Shown here: piece by piece, positions 12,326 through 23,041 of the stretch
Numbering within the stretch: the first letter of the stretch is position 1
Layout of the letters: every line of letters starts with the position of its first letter
NCBI GenBank assembly: GCA_954871525.1
Contig: OX940868.1
Location: 24,237,056-24,301,055 of the forward strand
Length of the DNA stretch: 64,000 nt
Direction: 5' to 3'
From: Parietaria judaica
Lineage: Eukaryota > Streptophyta > Magnoliopsida > Rosales > Urticaceae
Position numbers and translations under genes: made by a program
The notes under the pieces: generated by a model
The model's database searches: none
The model's input: only the letters and a program-made list of their open reading frames with translations
What the model was told of the DNA's origin: nothing

Positions 12326-13008
12326 ATATCATTCAAGTAAAACGCCTCTATCAATTTTAGAAGCAAAAATATTAATCAACTCTACATAATCGAGTTTCCC
12401 GACCATGTATTTTTTAATAGACAATGTAGCTAAACTACTCAACCTATCTTGAGACATGATTGATCGAAGATAAGACTTAATCAATTTTAACTTCAAGAAG
12501 TTTCTTTCTGCATGGGCAACTGTACTGATATGGTTAGAATAATTCGGTAGGCAATCCAAGCATTTGGATAGCTACAATCTAATTCTTGTATGTAATTCAA
12601 AACATTCATCGCTCTCTTCTTGTCGATTGACACGTTCACACTTAATTAGAGAGAAAATAATTTTGGGATTAGAGAATAATGACATGAGGAAATTATAGAG
12701 TGAAGTGGGAATAAGGGGCCCTAATTAATTTCGGAATTGGGGCCCAAATACTACAGTTTAGTGATTTTTGTTCAAACAAATTAGGGGCCCTAAATAATTT
12801 AAAAATTAGGAGTCCAAATATTAATAATTGGTTTTGATTATATATTTTGGGGCCCTTAAATTTAATTTAATTGATTCTAATAAATATAAAAAATTAATTT
12901 AAGTGATTTTGGGGCCCTTGAATATGATTTTCGGGGCCCCTTAAATTTAAGATTATTTTTTTTACTAAATGCGGGCGCCTACTCCGCTTCCCCTTAGGCA
13001 CGGCTCTG
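12183..13008. mobile_element. Deleted hAT element with GGGGCCC repeats (inner element of the nest, 826 bp)
   Basis: Left terminus CAGGGCCGTGCCTGAG; the right terminus reads, as reverse complement, CAGAGCCGTGCCTAAG (14 of 16 matching). Flanking 8-mers are ACTGTATA (12175-12182) and ACTATATG (13009-13016), 6 of 8 alike. GGGGCCC occurs repeatedly near both ends (about 12204-12240 and 12715-12945), like hAT subterminal motifs. Inside are an AT microsatellite (about 12284-12322) and a minus-strand remnant of a hAT transposase C-terminus. A related copy hosts the second nest at 19350-20298. Confidence 0.75.
12329..12559 (-). pseudogene. hAT transposase C-terminal (dimerisation) fragment
   Basis: The minus-strand translation contains STVAHAERNFLKLKLIKSYL followed by RSIMSQDRLSSLATLSI and an LDYVELINIFASK segment. 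This is the conserved C-terminal block of TTF-type/zinc-finger hAT transposases (family form: VASAERSFSKLKLIK.YLRS.MSQERL). Everything N-terminal, including BED/TTF finger and catalytic core, is missing, and the fragment is confined to the element at 12183-13008. It is an internally deleted, non-functional copy. Confidence 0.7.
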
Positions 13009-13411
13009 ACTATATGCGAGCAAGGCGGGCGCTTTGTGTCCCAAATTTTACGGGCCCCAATCTTGTTAGATATGTATACTTAACTTAGATTCCCGACTAA
13101 AAACGACTAACTCGAGGCCGGCCTTGACGGAGGGTATACCAACTTTAAAAATATAATAAAAGTATAACATATATAATATATATATAGATATCATTTATGT
13201 CACGTTGATAAATTGAGCCACCGATAATATTGTCACCACGCTAGCTCATGTTGGGTTCTTCAGATCAGTCTGAACAATCTCAGAGAATGGATTGGATTGA
13301 GATGAATAATAATAATGCACATAAATCCATTGAATAACGTCGACGAAAATTACAACTTACATCCCTTTCAAACCAACCATTTCGAATTTCGCTCCTCTTT
13401 CGATCGAGCAG

Positions 13412-13448
13412 CCAATAACGAAAGTCCACGCATATCACCCTATAAAAG
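13412..13448 (+). promoter_or_regulatory. Core promoter of the PPO gene
   Basis: TATAAAAG at 13441-13448 lies 66 bp before the PPO start codon, with CCAAT at 13412-13416 about 25 bp upstream. A start site near 13475 would leave a short leader. Positions are seen; function is inferred from spacing. Confidence 0.55.
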
Positions 13449-13513
13449 ACACAATCATATGTTCAATATTTTCTCATAAATCAAACCTAATAAACTCAAC
13501 TGACCACCACTTC

Positions 13514-15965
13514 ATGGCTTCCTTGTGCTTAGCTCCGTCGCTTAAGCTCCCCAACACAGCCATTTCAAAGCCCTCGTTCTCCCACAAGCGCGGTAGAGTA
13601 GTCGCATGCAACGCCGACCGGCCAAGCCTCGACCGGCGAGACGTGCTCGTCGGGCTCGGCGGGCTGTGCGGGGGCCTCGCCGCGAGCCCCTTAGCCACGG
13701 CTCAGCCGCTGGCGCCACCGGACCTGTCAAAGTGTGGCGCGGCGGACTTCCCCGTCGGCGCCACCCCGACCAACTGCTGCCCGCCGTTCAGCGCAAACGT
13801 TGTTGACTTCCGGCCCCCTCCGGTGAACAGGCTGCGGGTGAGGCCTGCGGCGCACGCAGTGGATGCAGCGTACGTGGCGAAGTACGAGCGGGCTGTGACG
13901 CTGATGAAGGCGCTTCCTGACAGCGACCCGCGCAGCTTCTCGCAGCAGGCGGACATCCACTGCGCCTACTGCAACGGGTCGTACGACCAGGTGGGCTTCC
14001 CCGACCTCGAGATCCAAGTCCACCGCTGCTGGCTCTTCTTCCCCTTCCACAGGTGACCTTTTTCAATTTTTTGTATACAGTAAGGATCAATTGACAAAAC
14101 TATTGAAGAATTTTTACGTGAAAACTCAATTCGACACTTAAGTACACTACGTACTAATGAAAAATGTCGCATTGCGAAACTATAAACGGAGCGGTCCAAG
14201 AAAACAGATTCCGACCACAAACTCTAATAAATTCTAACAATTAACTAGACTAGTTTTATTGGTCTTTCCACAGGTACTACTTGTACTTTTACGAGAGGAT
14301 ACTGGGGAAGCTGATCGACGACCCGACCTTCGCCCTTCCGTACTGGAACTGGGACGCGCAGCCCGGCATGCAGCTGCCGGCATTGTACGCTAATCCCCGC
14401 TCACCGCTCTACGACCCACTCCGAGACACTAGGTACGTGCTACAGGAATATTATCGTTTTTCTGTTAATATAGAAGATGAATTTCTTTAAGTAACATAGG
14501 ATATAATGCAACTGTAACTATGATTCTTCTTCCAAAATCTATTTTTCCTCTTCTATATGATTTCTTTCTATATATATATAATATAAATATAAAAGATTTT
14601 GAAACATGATATTTAATAATATCAATGAAAAAAACTTGTGACCTATGACTCATGACAAACTAGTGAGAGAAGATATTTTTTGCTTGTATGGTGTTAATTT
14701 GTTACTTTTGTTACAGCCAAAATACCGAATTTCCATTATTCAAATTTGCATTTTAGATTTTCTTTTCTCAAGAAAGTATTTGATTTTAAATCAAGAAAGT
14801 AGACCACAATAATTACAATTACGAGAGACAATATCAAGTACCAATAATATAATTACCAAAAAGAAAATTAATGTTTTTTTTTTGTTGGTGTAGTATTTTA
14901 GGGTTAGTGAACATTTCAAGAATAAGTTTCAATCATATTCTAAGGTATCATCATTTATCTTGACACTAGACATCAACCACCGGCAATCGTGGACCTTGAC
15001 GCCGGCGCGGCAGAGAGCAGCAACAGCGCACAAGTGTCGAGCAACCTCGCCATCATGTACCGTCAGATGGTGACTCTAGGGAAGAACGCGAGGCTGTTCA
15101 TGGGTGAGCCCTACCGCGCAGGCGACGACCCGGCCCCCGGCGGCGGCTCCCTCGAGAATGCCCGCATGGGCCCGTCCACCTATGGACAGGCGATCGGATT
15201 AACCAGCCCAACGACGAGAACATGGGCAACTTCTACTCGGCCGCGCGTGACCCCATCTTCTTCTCCCACCACGCCAACGTCGACCGCACCTGGACGATTT
15301 GGAAATCCCTCGCTGCAAACCACACCGACTTCACCGACCCCGACTGGCTCGACACTGGCTTCCTTTTCTACGACGAGAATGCCCAGCTGGTTCGCGTCCG
15401 TGTCAGGGACTGCCTTGACTCGAGAACACTTGGGTATATTTACCAGGACGTCCCTCTCCCGTGGCTTAATGCTCGGCCCACGCCACGCAGGCCTGCTGCG
15501 GCGCGTGCCACGGCATCAGCTTCGGCAAGGCCAAGCGCTCCGTTTGGGGCTGCGATGGCAGTGGAGATGGTAAAATTTCCGCTGAAGCTGGAGAAGACAG
15601 TGAGCACGGTAGTTGCGAGGCCAAGGAGGAGGCGGAGCAAGGCGGAGAAGGAGGCAGAAGAGGAGGTGTTGGTGGTGTACGGGATTGAGTTCGACAGGAA
15701 CGAGGCGGTGAAGTTTGACGTGTATGTGGACGACGAGGATGATGCGGCACCAAGTGGGCCAGAGAAGACGGAGTTTGCGGGCAGCTTCGTGAATGTGCCG
15801 CACAGGAAGAGAGGGGACGCCACGGAGAGAACTTGCCTGCGGCTCGCCATATCGGACTTGCTTGAGGACGTTGGCGCCGAGGACGACGAGAGTGTGGTCG
15901 TCACTCTGGTGCCCAAGTGTGGCCAAGTCTCCATTGCTGGAATCAAGATTGACTTTATTTCTTGA
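13514..15965 (+). CDS. Polyphenol oxidase (plastid), three exons, frameshifted before the CuB site
   Basis: Type-3 copper enzyme oxidising phenols to quinones in the thylakoid lumen. Exons 13514-14052, 14274-14432 and 14970-15965. A transit region carries twin arginines (residues 41-42) before a hydrophobic stretch, as in Tat-routed lumen proteins. CuA is complete: His149, thioether Cys153 in HCAYC, His170, His179 in FPFHR. The CuB motifs [11 protein letters not shown] (near 15164-15196) and HHANVDR, then the DWL motif and the KFDV domain, are all present, but only in another frame. One base is missing around 15160-15163: the exons sum to 1694 nt, and one more base gives 565 codons. As written the protein loses phase after about residue 297 and ends at 15573 (433 aa) without CuB. 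It is either a recent pseudogene or a sequencing error. GC-rich; TATA box upstream. Confidence 0.88.
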
Positions 15966-16039
15966 GATGTCACGTAAAGTCACTTAATTGCCGTTGAATA
16001 CTTTTGAACTACGATTTTTAAGACATTTTGAGATAAAGG

Positions 16040-16045
16040 AATAAA
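16040..16045 (+). terminator. Candidate poly(A) signal of PPO
   Basis: AATAAA 75 bp after the PPO stop codon. Seen in sequence; use is inferred. Confidence 0.4.
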
Positions 16046-16095
16046 AATTATATATCCCCATAAAAAAAAAGGGCAAGACCCCGCAAACCCACGTA

Positions 16096-16193
16096 AAGTT
16101 AGGACGGGTCGAATATCGGGTCGATTATAGAAGAAATCACATTGAAGTTAGGACGGGTCGAATATCGGATCGACTATATAGGAAATCACACTT
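16096..16193. repeat. 49-bp tandem duplication
   Basis: AAGTTAGGACGGGTCGAATA starts at 16096 and again at 16145, with the rest of the unit also repeated with a few changes. Two copies downstream of PPO. Confidence 0.8.
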
Positions 16194-16465
16194 TCAATGG
16201 CAAAGTTCGAAAACAAGTGACTCGAAAGTGCTGCTAAAAGTGAAGCCTTTCACTTTTTAGTAGTACATGTAGAAACTGTATTTTCCGGAGGTTTTAAATT
16301 AACATGATCAAATTCAAATTCTATTAATTTATCCATCAATTAGTTAGGTGAACTCAGTAAAATCAGATGTGACATAATTAGTTATCGTTGATATTTAAAA
16401 TCTTATAAACTATGCATTAGTATACGTGTAAAAATTGACCATGTATGGGACAATTATGAATTATG

Positions 16466-16466
16466 A

Positions 16467-16511
<45 letters not shown>
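16466..16511. repeat. (TTA)n microsatellite
   Basis: About fifteen uninterrupted TTA units. Likely length-polymorphic. Confidence 0.9.
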
Positions 16512-19136
16512 TGGGAATTGGGCATTATAAGTCAGTGTTTCATGGTGGAGACCTGTCAAAACTTTAGCACCTTATCCAATGCGCTAATGCTACATCTTTT
16601 TATTTTTTTGGCTCGAAGCTATATATTTATAATTTCTTATTTTATCTTCCTGTCCAATTTGCTAACGTCTTTTCTATTAAATTTTACAAGAAATAAGAGT
16701 CGGATATAAAAGAGAGAAAGAAAAAACGTGTTCGAAATTATTATTATTAAGTATATACGTATTGAGGCCATATTTGGAAATACGGCAATATTTATTGAGG
16801 CAAATTGTTAAGCATATACGTACAATTTATATACATATATAAAGTTACTACAAAATATTCGATATATATATATACATATTGCAGAGGTTCATATCAAGGA
16901 TTGAGTTTTTCTGATTTTCAATTGTTATTTCAAAGTTTTTATAGTAATCGAAAACTTTTTTTTTTATTTATCCTCTTTTCTTTTATACTTTTTCGTGAAA
17001 AGCAACTAAAAATCCGATTACAGTTTTCAAAAACTTCGTTGAAGTATATCTTTATAGGAAGATGAGTAATGATATATTAATATACCATTTTAGGGGTAGG
17101 GAAAATACCATGTCTTCAAGTAACTATTGTCTTCATGTTTGTGTTTGAGACTTTGTTTACATATTTTAATTGGTGTAAGACTATATATTATATGCTATTA
17201 TGTTAGTATATTGGACATTATAAAAAAAATTGAGTATAAATACGCATAAAAATATTTTATATCTTTTTCATCGACAAATTATTCGATAACCGATTAATCC
17301 ATCGATAAGTTCCGATAACAGTAATACTGAAATTAATATCTTTTTCTATTGATAATTTAGTTACGGAACAACAAATTCATCAAAAACGACAATCGATCGG
17401 CCAAAACGATAAACCGGCCCTTGGTTTAGATAACGGTGATTTGTGAAATGAAAGAGAGTGATCCATTATTATTAGGTATAAGATGAGGTGGGGCAAGTGA
17501 GTAGTGTTTGTAGTCGTGTCGTTACTCGGCAGTGATGGCGCTTCTTTTAGCGGATCTCTAGCTAAGAATAATATCTTCCATAAAACATTATCACTTCCTT
17601 TTTTGACCAACCACATCTAATCAATCGGTATGAAAGAAATCGCACATTTGAATGTCGCTATGTTTCAAGCAAAGAAAATCATTCATCTTCAGATTCCAAG
17701 GTCAATTATGTGTATTTTAGATTTACACAATTTCATTTCTTGTGCCCATGTCATTGAAAATTCGTGGTGTCGAACTCACCGCCTTAACCATGAAAAAAGT
17801 ACCATCGGGCCCTAGGCACGGGCTTACCTGGCCTATGCTCAGGACCGGCTGTGCAGTAATCGTTTTCTAGCATATTTCAAAAGCGTTTGCATTCATTTTT
17901 CACAGGCAGGACAGGAGGACTAAAAATGAACTTTCTAAATCACACTTTTCTCTTTATATGAGCTACATAAGAGTTTTCTTTCTGAACTAATATGCCACTA
18001 AAATATGATACTTAATTTGGATTGGGACATGGCAAAAATGATTTTCCACTTCAGTCAACGTGGGACAAGCCCCAAAGAATTTTTTATTTTATTTTACTTT
18101 TCAATTACCTTTAAAATATTATCGGCAAAAACCGACTTAGGCATATTCATATGATATGACCATGAGCATAACATATTCAACATCGGTTAACACTTAACAA
18201 AAAAGAGAATATTATAAAAGAATCAAAGTCATTATTATTGGGCTTTGTGATAAGTGTTACAAAAGGCCTATGAACAGAGGTATTTTTTTTATAGATGGGC
18301 TCTAACATGGAGCGCTTACGCTATAAGACTCACTTGGCTTTCCATTTAAAAGAGAAATTTTATTTATTTATTGTCTATATAGAGTAATCAGCATTGGTTA
18401 GCCCGGAAAGTACGTATGAGGCGGAGAGGCCCAAACATTATTCTATTTTGGTGTATCACATTGGAGATTGGACTATGTTTCATAATATATATTTTTTCAG
18501 TTTACTCATAAACTATATACATTTTCTAGACTAAGGTGTCAAATTTCACGAAATCCCTTAAAAAAAAACGACGACACACCGCTAAACTGCGACAAACAAC
18601 ACAAAAAACAGGTCATTTCGTTGTCGTTTGGACCAAGAGGGGGGTTGGAAATAGTTCTCAAACGACAATAGACTCGCGTAGTTAGTACCTCACTAGCTGT
18701 GTCATTGCCCCAAGCGTAATGATACATCTTCCTATCAAACACACTTGTTATTAATATCATCCTTCTGACATGTGATCTCTCTAATTCTTTGATGTGAGAT
18801 TTTTTTCATTTGACAATTAACAGTCTCTCTTTCTCTCTCACCACTTGAGATTTTTTCATGGAAGAATATACATTCTCTCTATTTCTCTACTATGTTTAAT
18901 TTAAAGTTTAGTTTTAAATTCCATACATAAAAGATTAATATTATTATTTGACATAACTTACAATTCCTAGAACTCATGTAATATTTTCTTTTCAGTATTA
19001 ATAATAACCGAATAATGATGGAATTATTGTGTATTTTCTTACTTTTCCATCGTTATTTCTGTCAGCATGCTCGTGAGATTTATGCGGCATTTGCGGCATG
19101 CAATATTTTTTTTACTTTTCCGCCAGCAATAGGCAT
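16512..19136. other. Intergenic DNA, mostly AT-rich
   Basis: About 2.6 kb without a supportable gene. The only structured piece is 17805-17855, where GGGCCCTAGGCACGGG and CTCAGGACCGGC resemble one terminus of the hAT-like family at 10024-10212. Its partner end was not found. Confidence 0.4.
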
Positions 19137-19340
19137 ATGTCATTACTCGTCTTCACAAGGCATTACGACATCAGCATTTAAAAAATAGTCTACACAAGGC
19201 AACTACTATTTGATACGCAAAGCCATATTTATGTCATTACTCGTCTTCACAAGGCATTACGACATCGGCATTTAAAAAATAGTCTACACAAGGCAAGTAC
19301 TATTTGATACGCAAAGCCATATTTATGTCATTACTCGTCT
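19137..19340. repeat. 94-bp tandem repeat, about 2.2 copies
   Basis: ATGTCATTACTCGTCTTCAC starts at 19137 and 19231, and its first 16 bases again at 19325. The two full units are nearly identical (for example GACATCAGC versus GACATCGGC), so the duplication is recent. The array ends next to the left border of the 19350 element. Confidence 0.85.
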
Positions 19341-19349
19341 ATCAAGAAT

Positions 19350-20298
19350 CAAAGCCGGTGCTAAATTTGTCAGAACACTAGGCAAAAGTAAGTTAGAGCC
19401 CCCTTCCAGGGGCGGACCCAGCCTTCTTTGGGGGTGGCTCATGTCACCCCCGACTCAGACACCTTAGTTTAATATTATTAGTTAACACTCAGTTGAAATA
19501 TTAAAAAAAACGCCATGGGAGCGTTGAAGTAGAGCTATGAGAGCTCTGTAATTTTTTTCAGTAAGTTTAATAGCTCACAAGAAAGAGAAGGACTTTTTGG
19601 AGTGCTCCACTGCAGAATGACAAGACTTTTTACAATTTGTCTTTTTTAATATTTTTAGTTATCCAATCAGAAAACTAAGTCTACAATAATGATGGGAGTG
19701 GGACCCATTCTACCCGTACTGTATTTTTAATTTTTATTACGCTTAGTGGGTTATTGTTATTACAAAATTTGCCACGATATCTATCTCTAAAGTAAGTAAT
19801 ATTATATATAATTGAATAAATATTATTGATACAATAAATTGTGACGAATATTGTATAAGAATACGTATATATGTAGATACAACAATATATTTTGAAAAAT
19901 ATTCAAACTAAATAAATTTAATAATGAAAGAATTATGTTAATCAAATTTAATATCTAGTTAAAAAGTTTAGTTACCAATTTTTCCGTATTTAATTAAAAA
20001 TTATTATATTATAACTTAATTTGCCACCCCCGACTTCAATTCCTGGGTCCGCCCCTGCCCCCTTCATAATTAAATTTCAATTTCAATGGAAAAGCACATA
20101 AAATATTTGTATAATTAGTAATTACCCATTCAAATACGACAAAAAGTATTGATAAACTCTATATAGTTGAGGTTCTCGATGATATACATTGTTTATAAAA
20201 CTATAAAAAAAAAACATCTTAAGATTATTCAATACCCGTAATTTTAATTTTTACATTTTTATTATAGGCACGGGGCATACGTGGTCGAACAGGCCCCG
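19350..20298. mobile_element. hAT relic related to 12183-13008, interrupted by another element (outer)
   Basis: Its left part (CAAAGCCGGTGCT, then CACTAGGC and GAGCCCCCTTC) and the piece after the insertion (TTTCAATTTCAATGGAAAAG, then CACATAAAATAT) follow the 12183 element in the same order (GCCCCC, AATTCAATTTTAATGCAAAA, GTACATACAATAT). Possible 8-bp duplications are TCAAGAAT (19342-19349) and TCAAGAAA (20299-20306). The termini are eroded and no coding sequence remains. Homology continuing across the insertion is the strongest evidence. Confidence 0.55.
19407..20057. mobile_element. hAT-type MITE with perfect TIR and TSD (651 bp, inner)
   Basis: Starts CAGGGGCGGACCCAG and ends with its exact reverse complement, CTGGGTCCGCCCCTG. 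A perfect 8-bp duplication, CCCCCTTC, is at 19399-19406 and 20058-20065. GGGGGTGGC is repeated in inverted orientation just inside each end. The interior is AT-rich and non-coding. The perfect 15-bp TIR suggests a fairly young insertion. Confidence 0.88.
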
Positions 20299-20306
20299 TC
20301 AAGAAA

Positions 20307-21029
20307 TCACAAACATTCAACACCAAATAGTCACTTTTTGCAGTGTAACTCTTGTTTATTCCCGATCTTAAGATTATAATCACTTTGTTTTAGTTATGCT
20401 TTATATATATGTTTTCTTAAATTAGAAATATCTTCTTTTGTCTTTCATAATTTGAACACGTCCACCATTTTCTCTAATTAAAACATTTTTTCAACATGAT
20501 AAGGAGATTTTTGAAATATTTCAAAAGACTTGCATAAGAGTTCGCGTCATTTTCTAGGTAAGGCGGCGAATTTTAAAGCATGGACCAGTACCACTATTCA
20601 AATAGCTGACCCGATCTTATTCTGAGATGAATACACCAATATAAAACAATCTCCATGCATAAAATATTTAAATTTTCATTCTTCATTTTAATATTTATGC
20701 TCGTACAAGGGTAACAGTGGCAATAATACACTATTTTTTGTCAACAAGCGTGAGGCACCTAATTTTTTAAAGTGTAGGTTAATCAATAAATATAAGAATT
20801 TACACGTAAATTATATACAGCATGATTTATTATTTTGGAATATTAATTCTTCACTAAACTATTGCTATTAACTATTGATACTAAAAAAAGGGGGTTTCTT
20901 ACTCAACAATTTTTCTTACCGAATTTGGGAATTATACATTACCTAATGTGCGTAAGTGCGTTGATTGATCAGAAGACTTAAGTGTTTAAATCCGGCTATT
21001 TCTAAGATGATTGTATTACATAGGGTGAA
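20307..21029. other. AT-rich intergenic DNA
   Basis: Nothing recognisable. Confidence 0.4.
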
Positions 21030-21485
21030 AATTTTGTAGCCGTTTTCCGGTTTTTTTCCGGTTCCGGCACCGGTCTTGGACTAATTTTTTTAAAAATTTG
21101 GAAAATTTAGCTAAAAACCGGGAACCAGTATTTCTCGGTTCTCGATTTTCAAAACCGGCACCTAAAAAATATTTCCCAATTTTTGGTACCGGTTCCGGTA
21201 TCAAACTACATGTCATTTTTAAATTTCTAGTATGTCGTTTTTAGTGTAATATATATTTTTATTGTCGTTTTTTATACTTCGTGTAATTTTTAATTACTCA
21301 TTTTTCAAAAACTACATGTCAATTTTAAGTCAAACACTTTTAGAACCGAGAAATTTAAAATCGGATCCGAATTTTTTTAGAAATGGAACCGTAACCGGAA
21401 TCAGAAACGGGAAATTTGTGAATATGTATCTGCTAGCAAAACCGGAACCGTTACCAAAAAAAAATCTCGATTTTCTGGAACAGGG
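21030..21485. repeat. CCGGTTCC-rich sequence of uncertain class
   Basis: Words such as TTCCGGTTCCGGCACCGG occur on the left (21040-21195), and their complements (CCGGAACCG, GGAACCGTAACCGG) on the right (21340-21445), separated by AT-rich DNA. The arrangement resembles the subterminal CCGGAACC arrays of the hAT at 56097-60615, so this may be a non-autonomous relative. Clean termini and a target duplication were not found. Confidence 0.4.
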
Positions 21486-22583
21486 ATGAAATCAAATGCA
21501 AAATGCAGTATACATTATTTCAATTTTCTTAAAGCCAAATCGTCCATTAAATCCAAATTAACATTTTATGATTAAAATAAATTGACCTAAGGTGAAGGGA
21601 AGAAATAAATTATATTATCAAAGCTGCAACTTAAAAGGGAGAAAAATAAACTTAAGAATATGTGAAAACTAAAGCTATTAAATATAATGTGTAAACTAAT
21701 TGGTATTTAAGTATAAATCTATTAAATTGAGTGAAACGAATGGAGAGAAATATAGAAAGGTTGAGCGTGCAGAGGCCAATAACGGACGTATAAAAATGGA
21801 AACTTACGGAATAAATTATAAGACTTTGGAAATATATACCTCTAAAAAAGATTTGGGCTTATGCCGCATTAAAATGACAACTTCTGGATACATAGGCCGC
21901 TCATATTATCACTACACTAAATAGCGAGACTATCGGCGGCGAGACTATCGTGAGACATTTAAGAAGTTTAGTTTTCTGAAGAGCAATTAGTATAAATGTG
22001 TCACTAAATTATAGAAAATAAATTGACGAAGAACAGTAAACATAGTGTGATAAATCATGTATTACACATTTTCATCTGTAAAACAGTTGGTACTTATAAT
22101 GTAAATATTTAATACTTTAGCTTATAAAAATAAACAACTAGAATATTATGCAACTATACTTCGCCAACTACTAGAGTCACTATTCGACTGTGTATATACA
22201 CTTGGCTTAACATTGAGACTTGACTCTTGAGACTACTTTAGAGCTCGTATGATAAATAATTATTATTTTTTAAATAAACATTTTTGGACAATATTACCCC
22301 AGCATAGTGTTGTTTTAGTTTATAAACCTTACACTATGATTATCTTCCTTAAACAATCATGATTGGTGCACAAAGCAAGAAAAGTAAATTAAAATATTAT
22401 CAAGTCGTCAATAATAAATAATATTTGGGCAAGTGGTCAATAAATAAAGGTAAAATTAAGACCCGCATAAAAAATAAAAAATAAAATTCAATCGCGACAC
22501 AGGTCTTTACTTTTAGGATAACGGGGCGACATGACTTGAAGTTAATTTAATAACGATAAAAGTACTATAAAGATGAGTTCTCA
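21486..22583. other. AT-rich intergenic DNA
   Basis: No gene or repeat structure that I can support. Confidence 0.4.
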
Positions 22584-22591
22584 GTTCTCAC

Positions 22592-22831
22592 TAGAGCTGC
22601 ACACCACGGCGTCGTGGCGCGTCGCGACGAAGTCGCCAGAATCGCGAGAAAAAACGTCGTGACGCGTCGTGCCGTGCGGCGTCGTAGAGAGAGAGAGAGC
22701 GCGCGCCTTCCTGTGAGACGGAGAGAGAGAGAGCGGGAGAGAGAGAGAGGGAGGGAGGGAGGGGGGGGGGGGAGTCGCGACGAATCGCGATGGGTCGCGA
22801 TGCATTTTAGCGATGAAAATGTGCATCTCTA
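22592..22831. mobile_element. GC-rich hAT-type MITE, copy 2 (240 bp)
   Basis: Left end TAGAGCTGCACA; the right end read inverted is TAGAGATGCACA. A perfect 8-bp duplication, GTTCTCAC, is at 22584-22591 and 22832-22839. The interior repeats the plan of copy 1 (9347-9614) in the other orientation, with GTCGCGACG words and a GA-rich core (22688-22772) ending in a G run. Confidence 0.88.
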
Positions 22832-22857
22832 GTTCTCACCATGTTAAACTGACGGTT

Positions 22858-23041
22858 GTTAGTCAAACGTCTCACATGACATCGTCACATCACCTGTTGT
22901 CCACGTGTCATTTTGATATATTTTTAAACTAATACTAAAACGTCCATGTGGCATTAGAAATATATTAAAATGCCACGTATACATCATGTGATGTGACAAT
23001 GCCATATAAATGTTAACTGTCATATGAGACATTTGACTAAC
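22858..23041. repeat. Foldback (palindromic) MITE upstream of gene B
   Basis: GTTAGTCAAACGTCTCACAT at 22858 is repeated inverted at 23022-23041 (GTTAGTCAAATGTCTCATAT). Interior segments also pair, for example CACGTGTCATTTTGATATAT with TACGTGGCATTTTAATATAT. The transcript could fold into one long hairpin. Both arms hold ACGTG(T/G)C cores like ABA-response elements. It lies about 1.8 kb upstream of kinase gene B. No clear target duplication. Confidence 0.7.

Larger units (their letters stand above)
12161..13126. mobile_element. Small hAT-like MITE interrupted by a second element (outer element of a nest)
   Basis: The outer element starts CAGAACCGATCCTGA and ends CTCGAGGCCGGCCTTG. It is bounded by a perfect 8-bp direct repeat, ACGGAGGG, at 12153-12160 and 13127-13134. 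The TIRs are only roughly inverted. Removing the inner element (12183-13008) and one copy of its duplication leaves a MITE of about 132 bp. The matching flanks on either side of unrelated inner DNA are the main evidence. Confidence 0.65.

Noticed and set aside
14989..15573. Separate 194-aa protein downstream of PPO exon 2
   Set aside because: It is PPO exon 3 read in the original frame past the frameshift. Its second half is out-of-frame PPO.
15440..15983. Antisense frames across the PPO 3' exon (up to 177 aa)
   Set aside because: The plus strand encodes the PPO DWL and KFDV regions. The antisense products resemble nothing and reflect composition.
16466..16511. Repeat array that might suggest CRISPR
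   Set aside because: A simple TTA microsatellite with no spacers, in a plant nuclear context.
22581..22832. Frames rich in Arg/Glu and Pro/Ser
   Set aside because: Same cause: the second copy of the MITE at 22592-22831.
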